64,000 nt of DNA from Pararge aegeria (GCF_905163445.1 NC_053184.1:4278001-4342000), one strand, 5' to 3'. Shown: positions 1-11,439, counted from the first letter of the stretch. The notes: generated by a model not told the origin, from the letters alone. Program-made: numbers and translations.

Positions 1-131
1 AAAAAAGTGTTATAGCACTTTTTTGTTACGTGATGATTTCTACTCTTTATGAGAGTATTTTGGTTTTATCTAGAGAAGATTAGATATTATCATCAAGCGC
101 TGGCCACCATACATACATACATACATTTGCC

Positions 132-376
132 GGCCGAGTGGCGCAGTGGGCAGCGACGCTGCTTTTTGAATCTAAGGTCGTGGGTTCGATTCCCACAACT
201 TGACAAAAATTGTGTGATGAACATCAATGTTTTTAGTGTCTGGGTGTTTATCAGTATATTATAAGTATATATGTGTATTTTCATAAAAATATTCATCAGT
301 GATCTTAGTACCCATGACACAAGCATTACTTTAGGGCTAAATGGCGATGATCGTAGTACATTTATTTATTTATTTA
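132..376 (+). mobile_element. SINE family 1 (Metulj-like), near full length
   Basis: This is a tRNA-derived SINE. An A box (TGGCGCAGTGGGCAGCGACG) and a perfect B box (GGTTCGATTCCC, about 183-194) form an internal Pol III promoter. The shared body follows (TGTCTGGGTGTTTATC, then CATAAAAATATTCATCAG, then a GGGCTAAATGGCGATG motif), and the tail is (TTTA)n. A CATA microsatellite lies just upstream (108-127). The same body recurs about a dozen times in the window. The Metulj name is from memory of lepidopteran SINEs, not from a search. Confidence 0.88.
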
Positions 377-1430
377 CCCAGCCGCCTTAAAATCATATAT
401 ACTACTGCCTTATATACACTTTGTTACTTGGAATCAATCTTAAACTGCATTGGCGTAATATTATAAGGCAGGTTAATTACTCCCTATTAATCGTAACAGA
501 AGAGCTGCTATTTGATATAATTTAATATTTTAAATGAATATCTAATCGTTTCTGTGAAATCTAAATTGAATTTAATGTAATATTTTTTTTATTGTTTTAA
601 TTCATATCTTATTAAAGCGGGTGTGTCGATCTGGTGATTATTCTGATGAAGATCTTATCATCAAGCCTATTTGGGAGTTAATAAGTAAATTTTAACGGCT
701 TTAGACTACAAACGATATAAAAACCCAATGGGTTAGTGTGAGCGCGTTTCATTCGGAAAAATATCACTCACAAATATTATAATCTAACATGGGATAAATT
801 TACATCATATAAAAATAAGCTTCGCCTTACAACACAAAGTCTTCACTTACATAGTCTTACAAGCTCCATTGATAGTAGATTATATAAGGATTTTTGGGTA
901 GCAAAGGCCATCAAAGGAATGCCGAGGACTCCATACCCTTTGATATTGAGCACGACTTGTTAGGAATGTAGAACTAGCGAGAATGGAAATGGTGGCCATT
1001 GTACTGGCAATAAAATTTTGTACTGAAATCTCTTGCGCAGTTGGTTTGCACGGTTGCCTTCCCCGGGTTTGATGCCTATAAGGGGTCAATATGAGAGTAT
1101 CAAATTTTTTTTATTTATCTCTATCTCTATTAAGACGAATTCTGTTGTGGTAAGTATTAATTCCAAGTAGCTATCTTATCACCTCCAGCGTTTGAGCACT
1201 GACTTATCATTATTATTAATTTCTTTGTCGCACACACAAGAGAAACACATTAAAAAAATAAAAAATAATTACGAACTTTTTTATTGACCACATAAAAAAA
1301 AAAAATACGGTTAAACTTTAGGAAGTTCTGTTTTATATCTGTAGTAGACTACTTACTAGACTTTTTATGAAATATACTTCATTTAAATAAAAATATCATC
1401 ATCATCGTCATCATTATCCACCTATTAAAG
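377..1430. other. AT-rich stretch without a recognisable gene
   Basis: I see no supported gene. A segment near 1028-1078 on the plus strand looks like a decayed tRNA-type head (GCGCAGTTGGTTTGCACGG followed by a weak B box GGGTTTGATGCC), but the body of a known family does not follow. Confidence 0.5.
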
Positions 1431-1730
1431 TTTTTTTATTATAAGGACTACGAAATTAATAAAAAAGCTTGGGTGTGACTTATTGCACTAACTAGGTTGC
1501 CCTTCTAATAATTTTAAATGACAATGCGAGATGGTGATGCACCCGGCTAAGTTTTATGTGGGCTTCTTCTTAGAGCAGGGCGCGTTTGGCACCCTTGTAG
1601 CTTTAGCTTTAAGTTTTAATATGGTAATCGACATCATCTCACTACCGTGAACTTCTCATGTAATGTACGCATAAAAAGTGCCACCTTTGGGCCTAATTGA
1701 ATAAAAATATTATTGACGAATATGATTACA
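1431..1730 (+). mobile_element. Dispersed repeat A, LINE 3'-end-like copy
   Basis: This is one of several copies sharing, in order, a GAGATGGTGAT block, CCCGGCTAAG, GGGCTTCTTCTTAGA, GCGCGTTTGG, TAGCTTTAG and a CACTACCGTGAACTTCTCATG block, and ending in GGGCCTAATTGAATAAA. Sister copies are near 36.9, 40.6, 41.6 and 56.7 kb. The copy at 41.6 kb ends in GACTTT repeats, which is how many non-LTR retrotransposon tails end. No reading frame survives. Confidence 0.6.
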
Positions 1731-2107
1731 TAAAATAATAAAATTTTACAATTGTTCATAAAATTACAAACTAGCATTAGATAACAAACAAATAATCGTT
1801 TAAAGCTCTTAACTCTAAAAGTAGTAAGAAGAAGTAGTAAGAAATGCGTATCAGGGACTGAACTCGATCTCCCGTAGGAGATGCCTGAGTCAAAGCCACT
1901 AGGATTACAATATCACAATAGCTGACAAAAATAAAGCTGTTAATATAAGCAGCCTCTCTCCTACAGCGTTTACGTACCAGCGACAACGGCATTCTAAAGG
2001 TATTTGCTGCCAGATTCGACTGCCCTATACTGTGCCACTGTGTGAGAGTAGCAATTGGGCAAGTGTAATGTTCTTTATTTTTTTTATTTCTTTTATTTAT
2101 TTTTATT
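1731..2107. other. Unassigned, possible decayed tRNA-like head
   Basis: On the minus strand at about 1850-1925 there is a CCTAGTGG-type A box followed by a degraded B box (AGTTCAGTCC), which resembles an old SINE head. The rest is AT-rich with no feature I can support. Confidence 0.3.
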
Positions 2108-2405
2108 ACTAGCTGTTGCCCGCGACTTCTTCCGCTTTTGTTTTTGTTTTTCGAAAGACATGTGCCTAATAAATGTGGCAGCACTTTATGTATTTAGGAT
2201 AGCTAAGCCTGGTGTAAAATCGTCAAACACTTTCGTCCCCTCTCCCGAGAGAATTAAGCTTAATTCGAGATAAAAAACATCCTATATTACTTCTAATACC
2301 TTCAGAAATATGTATACAAAGTTACGTGATGATCGGTTTAGTAGTTTTTGCGTCAAAGCGTAACAAACAAACTAACATTCACATTTATAATATTAGTAGG
2401 GATTT
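2108..2405 (+). repeat. Dispersed repeat I (ACTAGCTGTTGCCCGCGAC type)
   Basis: The copy begins ACTAGCTGTTGCCCGCGAC, continues through a degraded GATAAAAAACATCCTATATTAC block and a GTTACGTGATGATCGGTTTA block, and ends in a run of ACAAACAAACTAAC and ATAATATTAGTAGG. Copies start again at 37.13 kb and 45.03 kb, and the 3' end alone is near 15.6-15.8 kb. The class is uncertain. It is common in lepidopteran DNA in my experience. Confidence 0.6.
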
Positions 2406-2541
2406 AAACTAATCAATACTAACTTAGTGGTTAAGGAAAAATTGTTACTAATATAGTAACAATCTATGGATGGAAACGTCTGAATTAAATGATTATTATT
2501 ATTATAAAAAAATCCATTCAGATTTTTTTATATAAGCGTTT

Positions 2542-2650
2542 ACTAGTGAGCCGCCCCGGCTTCGCACGGATGATTAATAGTATAATTTCGTGACACGTGC
2601 AATCTATTCCGAAAGGTCTAGGCAGCGTTTGCTATGTAGCAAAAGAAAAT
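2542..2650 (+). repeat. Dispersed repeat start (ACTAGTGAGCCGCCCCGGC type)
   Basis: A GC-rich start, ACTAGTGAGCCGCCCCGGC followed by TTCGCACGG, stands out from the AT-rich flanks. It resembles the 5' end of repeat I and of the copy at 18.97 kb. The 3' end is not recognisable. Confidence 0.45.
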
Positions 2651-3274
2651 ATGTTTGTTACGACATCACATTAAAAAAACTTTGAGTATTATGTAGTAAT
2701 CATGCATATATTGTTACTATATAGTACTCTACCTATATAACATAAAATCGGTTGTGTAGCTTAAAAGATTTCCAGCATTCAAAAAGCAGTTTTATACTAT
2801 GTATAAAACATAAAAACATAAAGAAGAAAATAATAACTAACAGTTTATTGATTATCTCTTAATATTAATTTAGCATTGCTTGGTTAAATGTTACTTTGTA
2901 TTTGAAATTAAGGAATAAAACCCGTTTTTAATTTACTATTTAATTTTATTATTTATTGGAATGAGGCGCCGAGATCTGGCCCGACGCAAAACAATTCAGT
3001 GATTGAAAGCAAACACTTTCCTATTGGCAATTAAAATACCAATTGAAAAAGTAATTAACCTGTCAATTGTTGGTGGTCAATTTTGTAGAGGGGAAAAAGA
3101 TTTTAATTAACGACATTTTTACTTTCACTGCAGCCTAGCTAATAAATTTGACTTCGTCCCCGTGAATTTTTGACTGAAATTCGAAGTATTGCAAATTTTT
3201 GTAAAGCAAAGATTTTTTGAAGGTTTTATCAAAATCCATATCCTTAATTACTTAGTATTGCGCCATACGGCAAA
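2651..3274. other. AT-rich stretch, nothing identified
   Basis: There is no gene or clear repeat. A short piece near 3131-3180 (CTAGCTAATAAATTTGACTTCG) may be a decayed start of repeat I. Confidence 0.4.
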
Positions 3275-3412
3275 TATATTGTAACTATCTCCCTAAACCT
3301 CCTCATCAGGCCAGACCTAAGCCAATTTCCTAAATTGCCCCTGTCGGGAAATAAATCCAAGATCTCATAATATGGCTATAGCACCTATAGACGCCAAATA
3401 GGTTGACTAAAA
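3275..3412 (-). mobile_element. SINE family C, decayed copy
   Basis: It matches the order seen in better copies at 12.2, 30.0 and 42.8 kb: a CCTCCTCATCAGGCCAGACC block, then an AAATTGCCCCTGTCGGGAA block that leads into the reverse-complemented tRNA-like head. The head itself is badly eroded (no intact B box). Confidence 0.45.
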
Positions 3413-3904
3413 GGATGTGAATAGGCTAAAATTATCCATGAACTGATGAAGAAAATTAAATCAAAACCTAAATAAAAAAAAAACTTTTAATTAAAAATAA
3501 AGAACAACCCGACAAGTCAATAATTTTCACGTGCTTATAGTATTTAACAATCAGGCGGATTTTAACAAAGACGACGAAATTAAAATGAATTACTATTCCT
3601 GAAATAAACTGCCATTAAAACTAACCTTTAGTATCGTTATACCTTAAAAAGTCTCCAAAATTATGACTTACACCTAAATAATAATATTTCCCATTAAAAA
3701 TCTTTATAAGTACCTTTTAAGCAAAGTTTTGAAATCCACAAGTCCATTAGTTCGTCACTCAACTCACTTTATGTACAAGTTATAACTACCCTTAAACTTA
3801 GAAAACTTTATAACTGTACAATACACTCACTCTAACATTAAAAGTTGTGTACAACGCACAAAAAGTTTGCCAAGTTACCAAGTCCTAAGCTTTATCATAA
3901 TAAT
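3413..3904. other. AT-rich stretch upstream of CpG-rich patch
   Basis: No repeat or gene is recognised. If the patch at 3.9 kb is a promoter, this would be its upstream region. No TATA box is placed convincingly. Confidence 0.35.
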
Positions 3905-4094
3905 TTCGCTGACAGTTGACGCGCGCGTGTCCAGCGGGAAAACTAGCCAAAACTGGTCAGAATACGTCCGGATCCAGCAGCGTTTGGCCAATTACTGAAC
4001 TTCTCACACAAGCTTCTGCTAAACCCCCGAAAGCGCATGCGCAAAACCGATTGACACTAGCTTATACGTTACCGCTACAAGCGAATATTCATAA
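3905..4094 (+). promoter_or_regulatory. Candidate host promoter and first (non-coding) exon
   Basis: A CpG-rich patch (CAGTTGACGCGCGCGTG at its start) sits in otherwise AT-poor-in-CpG surroundings. It contains GCGCATGCGC (4033-4042), a perfect palindrome matching the NRF1 / erect-wing type site. It ends at a strong splice-donor match, with GTAAGT at 4095-4100. No repeat family in this window matches it. The combination suggests a host gene promoter and first exon read to the right. The function of that gene cannot be told. The alternative is a fortuitous GC-rich relic. Confidence 0.4.
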
Positions 4095-4644
4095 GTAAGT
4101 TTTTAGTTTTGTTTTGACGAATGTTTCTCTTGGGTGCTGCTCTGCGAGTGAGTTACTCTGAGTTGTTCAAGGGGAAAATAACTCGTATACCGAATATTTT
4201 TTGTAGATGTGCGATGTTTCTTTTATTCTTATTCTATATTGGATCATGATTTTAGCAATACACGTTGGATTTTGTGTATTTTACCTACTCGATTTTTGTA
4301 CAAAAATCTCTTGAAGTTTTGATAAACGATGATTTTCTTTAATGTATTTTAGTGCGATTATAAGAAACAAAAATAAAATAACCAAAGTTGTGGTAACCAA
4401 AGTGCTGGAGTAATAAAATTAATTTATTATCAGACTAATCGAAAGTGACTTTGAACTTAAGTTTTTCGTAAAATCTTAACGATTCATTATTTTTAAATTA
4501 TATAGGTACGTCAAAAGTTCAATATAGTATATATTCCCTGAGATAAGCGTTTAGACATAAAAACGCACTTGATTTATGTGCCATCTTACGAATTAGTTTA
4601 CAAATTAAAAAAACTCATAAATTTAATTAAATGTACAAAATATA

Positions 4645-5500
4645 GAGGGTCTTTATTCGTAACTGATTGGGTCAATCGTTGCATGTTATTTTTACGGGAG
4701 ATTCATTACTAAAAATTACCTTACTGACGCACTTCAGATTGCAATTATTCATAGCGTTGCTTGAATTTTTGGAAAGTATTGTTAATTTAAACACTTGATT
4801 ATTTTGATTTTAGATTATAGATAAGACAGACGTAAATATTAGATAACAAGCAGGGGACAACGACGAGGCGGTGATAGCCCAGACCGAGTTCCAGCTTAGG
4901 ACGCACCACTAACTTTTCCGAGTTACGTGCGTTTTTTATTTAAGCAATTTAAATATCACTTGCTTTAAACGGTGAAAGAAAACATCATGAGGAAACCTGC
5001 ATGCCTGAGAGTTCTCCGTAACGTTCTCAAGAGCCTGTGAAGTCTACCAATCCGCACTTTGCCAACGTGGTAGACAACGGCCTATCTCATTCTACGTGGA
5101 GACCCGTGCCCAGTAATGAGGATGATCAGATGGACAATTTGTGGTTTTTATACGTAACAGGTTGATCACCTGACTCAATTCTCTTAGTGTAATAACTGTT
5201 GCCTTACTGAGGCATTTCGGAATGCAATTAGTAACTTTTTAAATATTGCTACAAAAATGTAACTGTGTTGTAAATTTAAACACTTGCTTATTGTGACCTT
5301 ATTATTTTGATTACCGATAAAAAACCGACATAAAAGTTAAACAACAATTTTTATAATGCAATAGCCAGGAGGACAATTCGAGGTTTTTATTTGTAACAGA
5401 TTGAGTCGCCAAATCCTTCCTTGTTATTTTCACGGGAGACTAGCCGGGTGGATTCCATTAATGTCGCCTAACGACCGGACGCACTTCGGATTGAGGATTA
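4645..5500. repeat. Diverged tandem repeat, ~235-bp unit, about 2.5 copies
   Basis: Unit starts are near 4648, 5143 and 5383 (TTTATTCGTAACTGATTGGG, then TTTTATACGTAACAGGTTGA, then TTTTATTTGTAACAGATTGA). Each is followed by a variant of TGACGCACTTCAGATTG, and in units 1 and 2 also by AATTTAAACACTTGATTATT. Units 2 and 3 are about 240 bp apart. Units 1 and 2 are about 495 bp apart, which falls to about 230 once the SINE at 4867-5130 is removed. Unit 3 is partial. Confidence 0.75.
4867..5130 (+). mobile_element. SINE family 2 inserted in the tandem repeat
   Basis: The family has a GATAGCCCAG-type tRNA head, a middle block CGGTGAAAGAAAACATCATG, then GAGGAAACCTGCATGCC, and a 3' part with CCAATCCGCACTTTGCC and GGTAGACAACGG. 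Here the head is internally deleted: the A box GATAGCCCAG runs directly into ACCGAGTTCCAGC, the B-box side. It interrupts unit 1 of the 235-bp tandem repeat, so it is younger than that duplication. Confidence 0.8.
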
Positions 5501-8243
5501 AAAGGGTTGAGTGGTTTTGTACAATCATCCTGATAAAAGGGGTTGGATGTTAGAGCTCTCGGCGATTTAAAAGATGTCCCGCGCGGATTAATTTTAGCGC
5601 CGATGAACTAATAAGAGTGCTATTCGACGTTCGTGTTTCGGGACTCCAGTTTTGCTGTCGTGAAACTTTTGTTGCGGATTGTAACAGGGTGTTGGGTGTT
5701 TAAAGGGGCATTTTGCTATCGATATTTAATTCTAGCTATTAATAAATGTTTATCTTATTGATTGAATAGTAAAACAGTATATTAAATTTAACGATGCAAA
5801 ATAGCTTGATAATGTAGTTGTAATTGTATTTTTAAAAGTTTTTTTTTGTTGGCTATTTTTTAACTACGATAGCTTGTTAGTGGAAAATACACATCCCAAT
5901 AGACCCTTTACCTGCCATTAACATTTTCAACCTCAGACTTTAATCTACAATTGAACATTATTTAAAAACCTAAGAATGCTAGTCAACAGCAATATTGTGA
6001 AATGAAAAATAATTTTATGTAATATTCGCGCAAATATCCCTTGGGATCTTCATTATTGGGCACAACAATTACGTATCAAAAAAAATCGTAACGTAAAAAG
6101 GCAAGTCAACCATTAATCAGTTTTTTTGAGAACTTTATTTATAGTGATGATATTGATGCAACATCGCCTTAAGTAATATTCAAAATAAGTTATTTCCAGT
6201 AGGTCTAGTTTATAAGCACTATTAAAGCATCAAATAGATCATAACATTCTTAGCTCCGACAAATTAATTCCGAAGACGCCGTAACGGTTCGTGATACATT
6301 ATTAAGTATTTCAAATAGATATGCGATCACTCTTAAGGCGCACATACACCTAACACTACAAAGCCGTAACTTAGTTAGCCGTAATTGTCTTAGCACTTTC
6401 CACATTCAAGCTACGTATTTCGTAGCTCCGTAGCCTTGTAGCCTCGTAGTCGGAGTACCGTAGCACGAAATTCGTTGGAACGCTGCAAACAACTGAGGAG
6501 CGAATTTAATAATGTGTAGTGAATTCCATAACTTCGTACTACCTATTGTTACATGCGCTGGAAACATACGGTCTATAATATGTGTTGCAGGCAAAGACCG
6601 CAAATAGTGCATAGTAAACACTACCCAGGCAGAGTCAACTTTGCAGTAGGTATCACGATGACATATGCTGAGTTATCAGATATCGTATATACAACGTGTA
6701 ACTGAATTACAAAATACAATTAAAGGGTGCTTAAGGAATCATCCTATAAAAATATTAACAGAAAAGATGTAAATTTATTTTTCAATACAAACTAATTCGT
6801 TCTAAGTGTTTACTTATGAGAACCCTATTGAAAACAAAAGGCCGACACGCGCACAGTAACTACGCTTCACCACGAATACCTAATAAAGATTTTTTTTGGA
6901 AATTAAGATGATGGCTTATCATAGCGCATTTTTCTTACGGCTATTTTTCTATCCATAATTTATAACCCACATTAATGCAACATGGTATTTCTTTTTTTCT
7001 TCTGTGATAAAATATGGCTTGTGCCAAGCCGATGAAGATTTACTAGCTTGATGATTTAACCTCCACTGTAACCTTGCCATCGAAAGATGTGTCCAGTCCA
7101 CTCTCTTTAATCCTTAAACCATATCTTCTATCGACAAGGTGTTTGCCTTGTAGTATCAACCTCGGTAACTTGCACAGAGACTATCTCTATAGGTGACAAA
7201 AAAATATATACCCACATGGTCGTCAGCCTTCGTTTGTAAGTGAATCTTTGTATTACTTGAGTATTTGAGATGAAGTTGCTCCATAATATTTTTAGAGTTC
7301 TTCTTATCGACCACATCTTAAAAGCTTGTTTTGTAATGATTCATGCTTACACTTCTAGTTAGTAGCAATTTTAAAACACTAGCCAATTTTTTTTTTATTG
7401 TATATATTACGTTGACTTGTTTATCAACTTTAATAACGCAAGCCAATACATACTTTACTCTGCACTAACTGTACAAAATCGATATACCTGTAACATCGTG
7501 AATTTCATAACTTCATACTCGTACTATTGTTACTAGCGGTGAAAACACAAGCTCTATACACTCCACACACCTTGAAGTTGTATGGAATATTCTACTAAGC
7601 TCAAATCTTCTGTTATACGAATACCTCATACCTTCAGTAATACAATTTATCAGAATTGTGCGAAGAATTACCGGCATTTATAAATATATTAAAATTAAAC
7701 GTGCATAAAGCTACTACCATCACTACCACATGTTTACTATCGTCGCTTAAGCAGTATATATTTAAACCCTTCGTTTCACAATTTTATGCTTAGTTTTTGG
7801 ACGTCAAGTAATGTCAACTATAACTTTGAAGGTTATACTGTTTTGTGCCGCTTGTCAGCTGGCGGTGTGATTGCATTATATGATGCGGTATCTCGACCTG
7901 CTGGCGACGTATTTGTTCACCTACCAGCTTAAATTTTAAAATTTTGTATAACATTAGAGGAATGTGAAATGTCCATACAAACTCCATGGAGTTTCAGGAC
8001 ATCAAGTCACCTACTCGTATGTATACCTATCTGCTTATGATTGTAAGTAATAAATAAATAAGTAAGCGATTTGAGTAAGACCCATGATTTTTTTTCTATT
8101 ATTTTGAAGTTTAACGGCGAAGACGACAGCGTTGAACGACTGAACCGGACTCGCGTGGTGTTTTATGCTTAAATACAGTTGTTTTGTGCGCAGTACTGGT
8201 ATGTTAATAAGCTGATGATGATAATCATTAATATACATTTGAC
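5501..8243. other. Long unassigned stretch with a small duplicated segment
   Basis: There is no gene and no SINE. The only structure found is a ~62-bp diverged duplicate: 6519-6580 and 7498-7562 share a GAATTCCATAACTTCGTACT-like block, then ATTGTTAC and a GTCTATA end. The stretch 6400-6470 is rich in GTAGCTCCGTAGCC-like near-repeats. Short open frames here have no recognisable motif. Confidence 0.4.
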
Positions 8244-8516
8244 GGCCGAGTGGCGCAGTGGGCAGCGACCCTGCTTTCTGAGTCCAAGGCCGTGGGTTCG
8301 ATTCCCACAACTGGAGAGTGTTTGAGTGATGAACATGAATGTTTTTCAGTGCTGGGTGTTTATCTGTATATTATAAGTATTTATGTGTATTATATTCATA
8401 AAAAAATATTCATCAGCTATCTCAGTACCCATAAAATAAGCTACGCTTACTTTGGGGCTAGATGGCGATGTGTGTATTGTCGTAGTATACTTATTTATTT
8501 ATTTATTTATTATTAA
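8244..8516 (+). mobile_element. SINE family 1, full-length reference copy
   Basis: This is the best preserved copy. Its head is GGCCGAGTGGCGCAGTGGGC with GACCCTGCTTTCTGAGTCC, and the B box GGTTCGATTCCC is at 8295-8306. It carries the whole body through GGGGCTAGATGGCGATGTG and TTGTCGTAGTATAC, and ends in a (TTTA)n tail. Read-through ORFs over it on both strands are shadows, not genes. Confidence 0.92.
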
Positions 8517-9089
8517 TTATACAATAATCATTATTTCAGGTTCTACCTGTTAGTTAATGATAAACTTACAAAATTTTGTCAGTGACTTCATCCCTATGAA
8601 CCTGTCAATCCAAGACCCAGTGGAGCAAAGATAACATCGGTTACCGTAAGAATAACAGAAAATCCAAAAAATGCTCTTTTTTCTTATTTGGTGTACCAGC
8701 TATTTTACATTAACTGTAACATTCCATATCATATTGATGTTACACAGGGATGCCAGATCATACAATGGTAAACACTACTTGCTAATAAAAAAAAAAAAAC
8801 AAAATCTGAAACAGAAACATTGAAAACTCGCAAGGTTTTAAAACTCCCGTGGCTTATCCTGTTGAATTGTTAAGTTTCCCGAGATATAACCATTCTATTT
8901 GAACTTCAAGATTAAAAACAACCTCTATGTAAAGTATCGCCTATATTGATTTCGCTGTGGAACATTACATAAACAAAAAAAAAAAAGTTCATACATACAT
9001 TTCTACATAATTATGATGGTAATAACTAAAAAATTTCTTTAATTTCAAATGCTCTTCTAATATCAAAATATTATCATAAGAGAAGATTT
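8517..9089. other. AT-rich stretch, nothing identified
   Basis: A-runs near 8788 and 8977 and no other structure that I can support. Confidence 0.35.
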
Positions 9090-9133
9090 TATCTCTGGCT
9101 CAACTTATGCACCAATTAGTTGAGCCAGAGATA
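9090..9133. repeat. Perfect 16-bp inverted repeat
   Basis: The arms are TATCTCTGGCTCAACT at 9090-9105 and its exact reverse complement at 9118-9133, with a 12-base loop. No poly-T tract follows, and there is no surrounding gene for it to terminate. Confidence 0.8.
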
Positions 9134-9211
9134 GGAAACTCAAACAAACACATAAACAGACACTCGCACATACGCATTTTTGCATTTGCATTAGTATGAA
9201 TAGTATATAGA

Positions 9212-9434
9212 GAGACCGAGTTCGATTCCCGGCGCGCTCCACTGGCTTTTCGGAGTTAAATGCGTTTTTAATTTAAGTAATTCAAATATTACTAGCTTTT
9301 GCCTGTGAGTTCTCCATAATGTTATCAGCGGCGTGTGAAGTATACCAATCCACACCTTACGAGCGTGGAAGACTACGGCCTAAACTCGTCTTAATCTGAG
9401 AGGGGACCGTGCTCGTAATGGGTTAATGACGATG
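9212..9434 (+). mobile_element. SINE family 2, copy lacking the A box and part of the middle
   Basis: It starts at the B-box region (ACCGAGTTCGATTCCCGGCG) and keeps the GCGTTTTTAATTTAAGTAA linker. The CGGTGAAGGAAAACATCGTG block is missing. It resumes at TGTGAGTTCTCCATAATG and ends with AATGGGTTAATGACGATGA. Confidence 0.75.
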
Positions 9435-10356
9435 AACAGAATATAATAGTATAAAGATACACGAAATTATTCAATAACTTTTCGAAGTATTATGTTTAGG
9501 ATTTCGTTATACATATGCATAATATTAAGTTAACATCCCAAATACTAAAGTCAAACTTACATAAACAAATTTATAGAGAGCGTCAGCAGTAGCGTCTAAT
9601 CTGGAAGGAATCCATGTATTCAACTTGAATATGCCTAGTGCAAGCTTCTATGCACTGAATACTAAAGCAAATATTATTATGCGATGGAATAAATTGAAAT
9701 GATAAATTTATCGCTATATAGAATGCTTACTTCATTATTGTTTGTTTGTTTCAATCCTTTTACGATTTAAAAATACGCTCGTATTTTTAAATCGTCATTA
9801 GTAATCCAAAAAGACCAATAGGGTGCTCCAATTTGAAAAAAGGGCTGTCTACTTTTTCTCTTTTGTGCGATGAGGAAAATAAGTATTATAGTAATGTAAA
9901 TAAAATATATCGTTACTAAAAAAAATAAACTTATAAAACATCTTTACAAAATGCTGCTAAAATTTAAAAACTATTGTAGAGTAGTTATTGAATTCCAGTT
10001 GATTTATCTTATCGTTTGTAATAATCATTAAAGCTCAAAGCATCTGGAAAACTGTTTGATATGAATAAAACTAGCTCGTATAAGTATTACGTGGTAATAC
10101 TATAGAGGAAACCTGTAGGGAAAAGGTAGCGAGATAAGCAAGTTTGTTTTAATAACAGCGCCTGTAAATTTCTACATTATTCTTAACTTCCGCTGCTGCG
10201 TTACAGCAGAGAAAATGTCTTAATTTTAACAGTGTTCATTAACATTCTACGTACAAGATGCAAAATAACTGTTGAAGTATTATTGTAATTACAGTTATAT
10301 TTAATTTGATGTAAGGATAGAAGCTAATTGATTTTATTTTAATAAACAAATAAAAG
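9435..10356. other. AT-rich stretch containing a short hairpin
   Basis: No gene is seen. The only structure is the perfect inverted repeat at 9762-9795. Confidence 0.4.
9762..9795. repeat. Perfect 16-bp inverted repeat with 2-base centre
   Basis: ACGATTTAAAAATACG at 9762-9777 is followed by CT and then its exact reverse complement at 9780-9795. It is a near-continuous palindrome that could extrude as a cruciform. Confidence 0.8.
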
Positions 10357-10480
10357 TGTTTATAGCCCAGTGGTTAGGACTTCGGCTACACTTTCGTGGG
10401 GCCGAGTTCATATATCAGCACACACCTCTAACTTTTCTAAATTGTGTGCGTTTTAAGTAATTCAAATTTTATAATCTATA
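10357..10480 (+). mobile_element. SINE family 2, 5' part only
   Basis: The head reads TATAGCCCAGTGGTTAGGAC (A box), then a damaged B box (GAGTTCATATATCAGC), CACACCTCTAACTTTTCTAA and GCGTTTTAAGTAATTC. The family's 3' half is absent. Confidence 0.7.
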
Positions 10481-10799
10481 GGTATTGCACAACGTATGTG
10501 ATAGACTTTCACGGAGATATTTTCAGTATTTCCATTCTGACCGCTCAGAGACTTGCTGAAAATGGACGAATGAAATCAAAAAGGGTTCGAAAAGTCGAAT
10601 ACGATTTACCGCCGACGCGAGCCCGTTCGTTTAGATCGAATATAAACTCTTTGAAAAATCGATATCTCAATCGCACTGGAACAACTGATACTTGAAACTT
10701 TTTTTCATATTATAAGAAAAATTAATTGCGTTTACTGCATAGTCTTATCTATTCAAGCAAAAATATATAAGACAAGCCCAATTATATGAACATTTCACC

Positions 10800-11005
10800 A
10801 AAGCATTGGGCAGCGACCCTGCTTTCTTAGTCCATGGCCGTGGGATTGATTCCCACAACTGGAACATATTTGTGAGATGAACAACTGGAACATGTTTATG
10901 TGATGTTTTCCAGTGTCAGTTATCTTAGTACCTATAAAACAAGCTACGCTTACTTTGGGGCTAGATGGCGATGTGTGCACCGCCGTATATTTATTTATTA
11001 AATAT
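10800..11005 (+). mobile_element. SINE family 1, truncated and internally deleted
   Basis: The 5' end is lost (it begins near GCATTGGGCAGCGACCCTGC). The B box is mutated (GGGATTGATTCCC). A short segment with the GGAACAT motif is duplicated, and most of the middle body is deleted, so CAGTGTCAGTTATCTTAG joins directly. The 3' part and TTTA tail remain. Confidence 0.8.
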
Positions 11006-11439
11006 AATAAGCAATTTAATAACTTTTGTTAAACTCTTTGAACTGCGATAAATATTGTTTATAAGTCGGAAAACTTTTCGGGAGTTTTTTAGACGACAGT
11101 TATTTCGTGTTAACCGAATATTTTTTTAACAAAATATAGACAATCCCTCTATACTAAATAGAGCTTTTTTAATAAAATGTTTTTAAATAAAAGAAATAAG
11201 TTTTTTTATGTAGATAAGATAGATAAAGTAATATAATTACCCAATTTTCTCATTTATATAACAAAGTTTCTAGGTTTAAAACCAAGAAGCGTAAGCTGGG
11301 CTGATCGAGTGGCTTAGTGCGAGACAAACGAGCTGAAAACACCATTCAGATAGCGTCGCTTGACAAAGTGTCCACGCTAAAGCTTAATATCGTAAGGTGC
11401 TGAGACACGAGGCTTGTAACATGCACAAGTAACGAGCAA
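11006..11439. other. Unassigned stretch
   Basis: AT-rich to about 11280, then a moderately GC-richer segment (GCTGGGCTGATCGAGTGGCT) leading into the repeat at 11.44 kb. It may be the 5' portion of that repeat, but no other copy confirms it. Confidence 0.35.

Noticed and set aside
1028..1078. SINE copy
   Set aside because: Only box-A-like and weak box-B-like pieces, no family body after them.
1777..2184. 135-codon minus-strand frame
   Set aside because: It crosses a tRNA-like scrap and the GC-rich start of repeat I; no protein motif.
8035..8516. Overlapping ORFs on both strands
   Set aside because: They run through SINE family 1; similar frames appear at 49.8, 51.5, 53.3 and 56.2 kb for the same reason.
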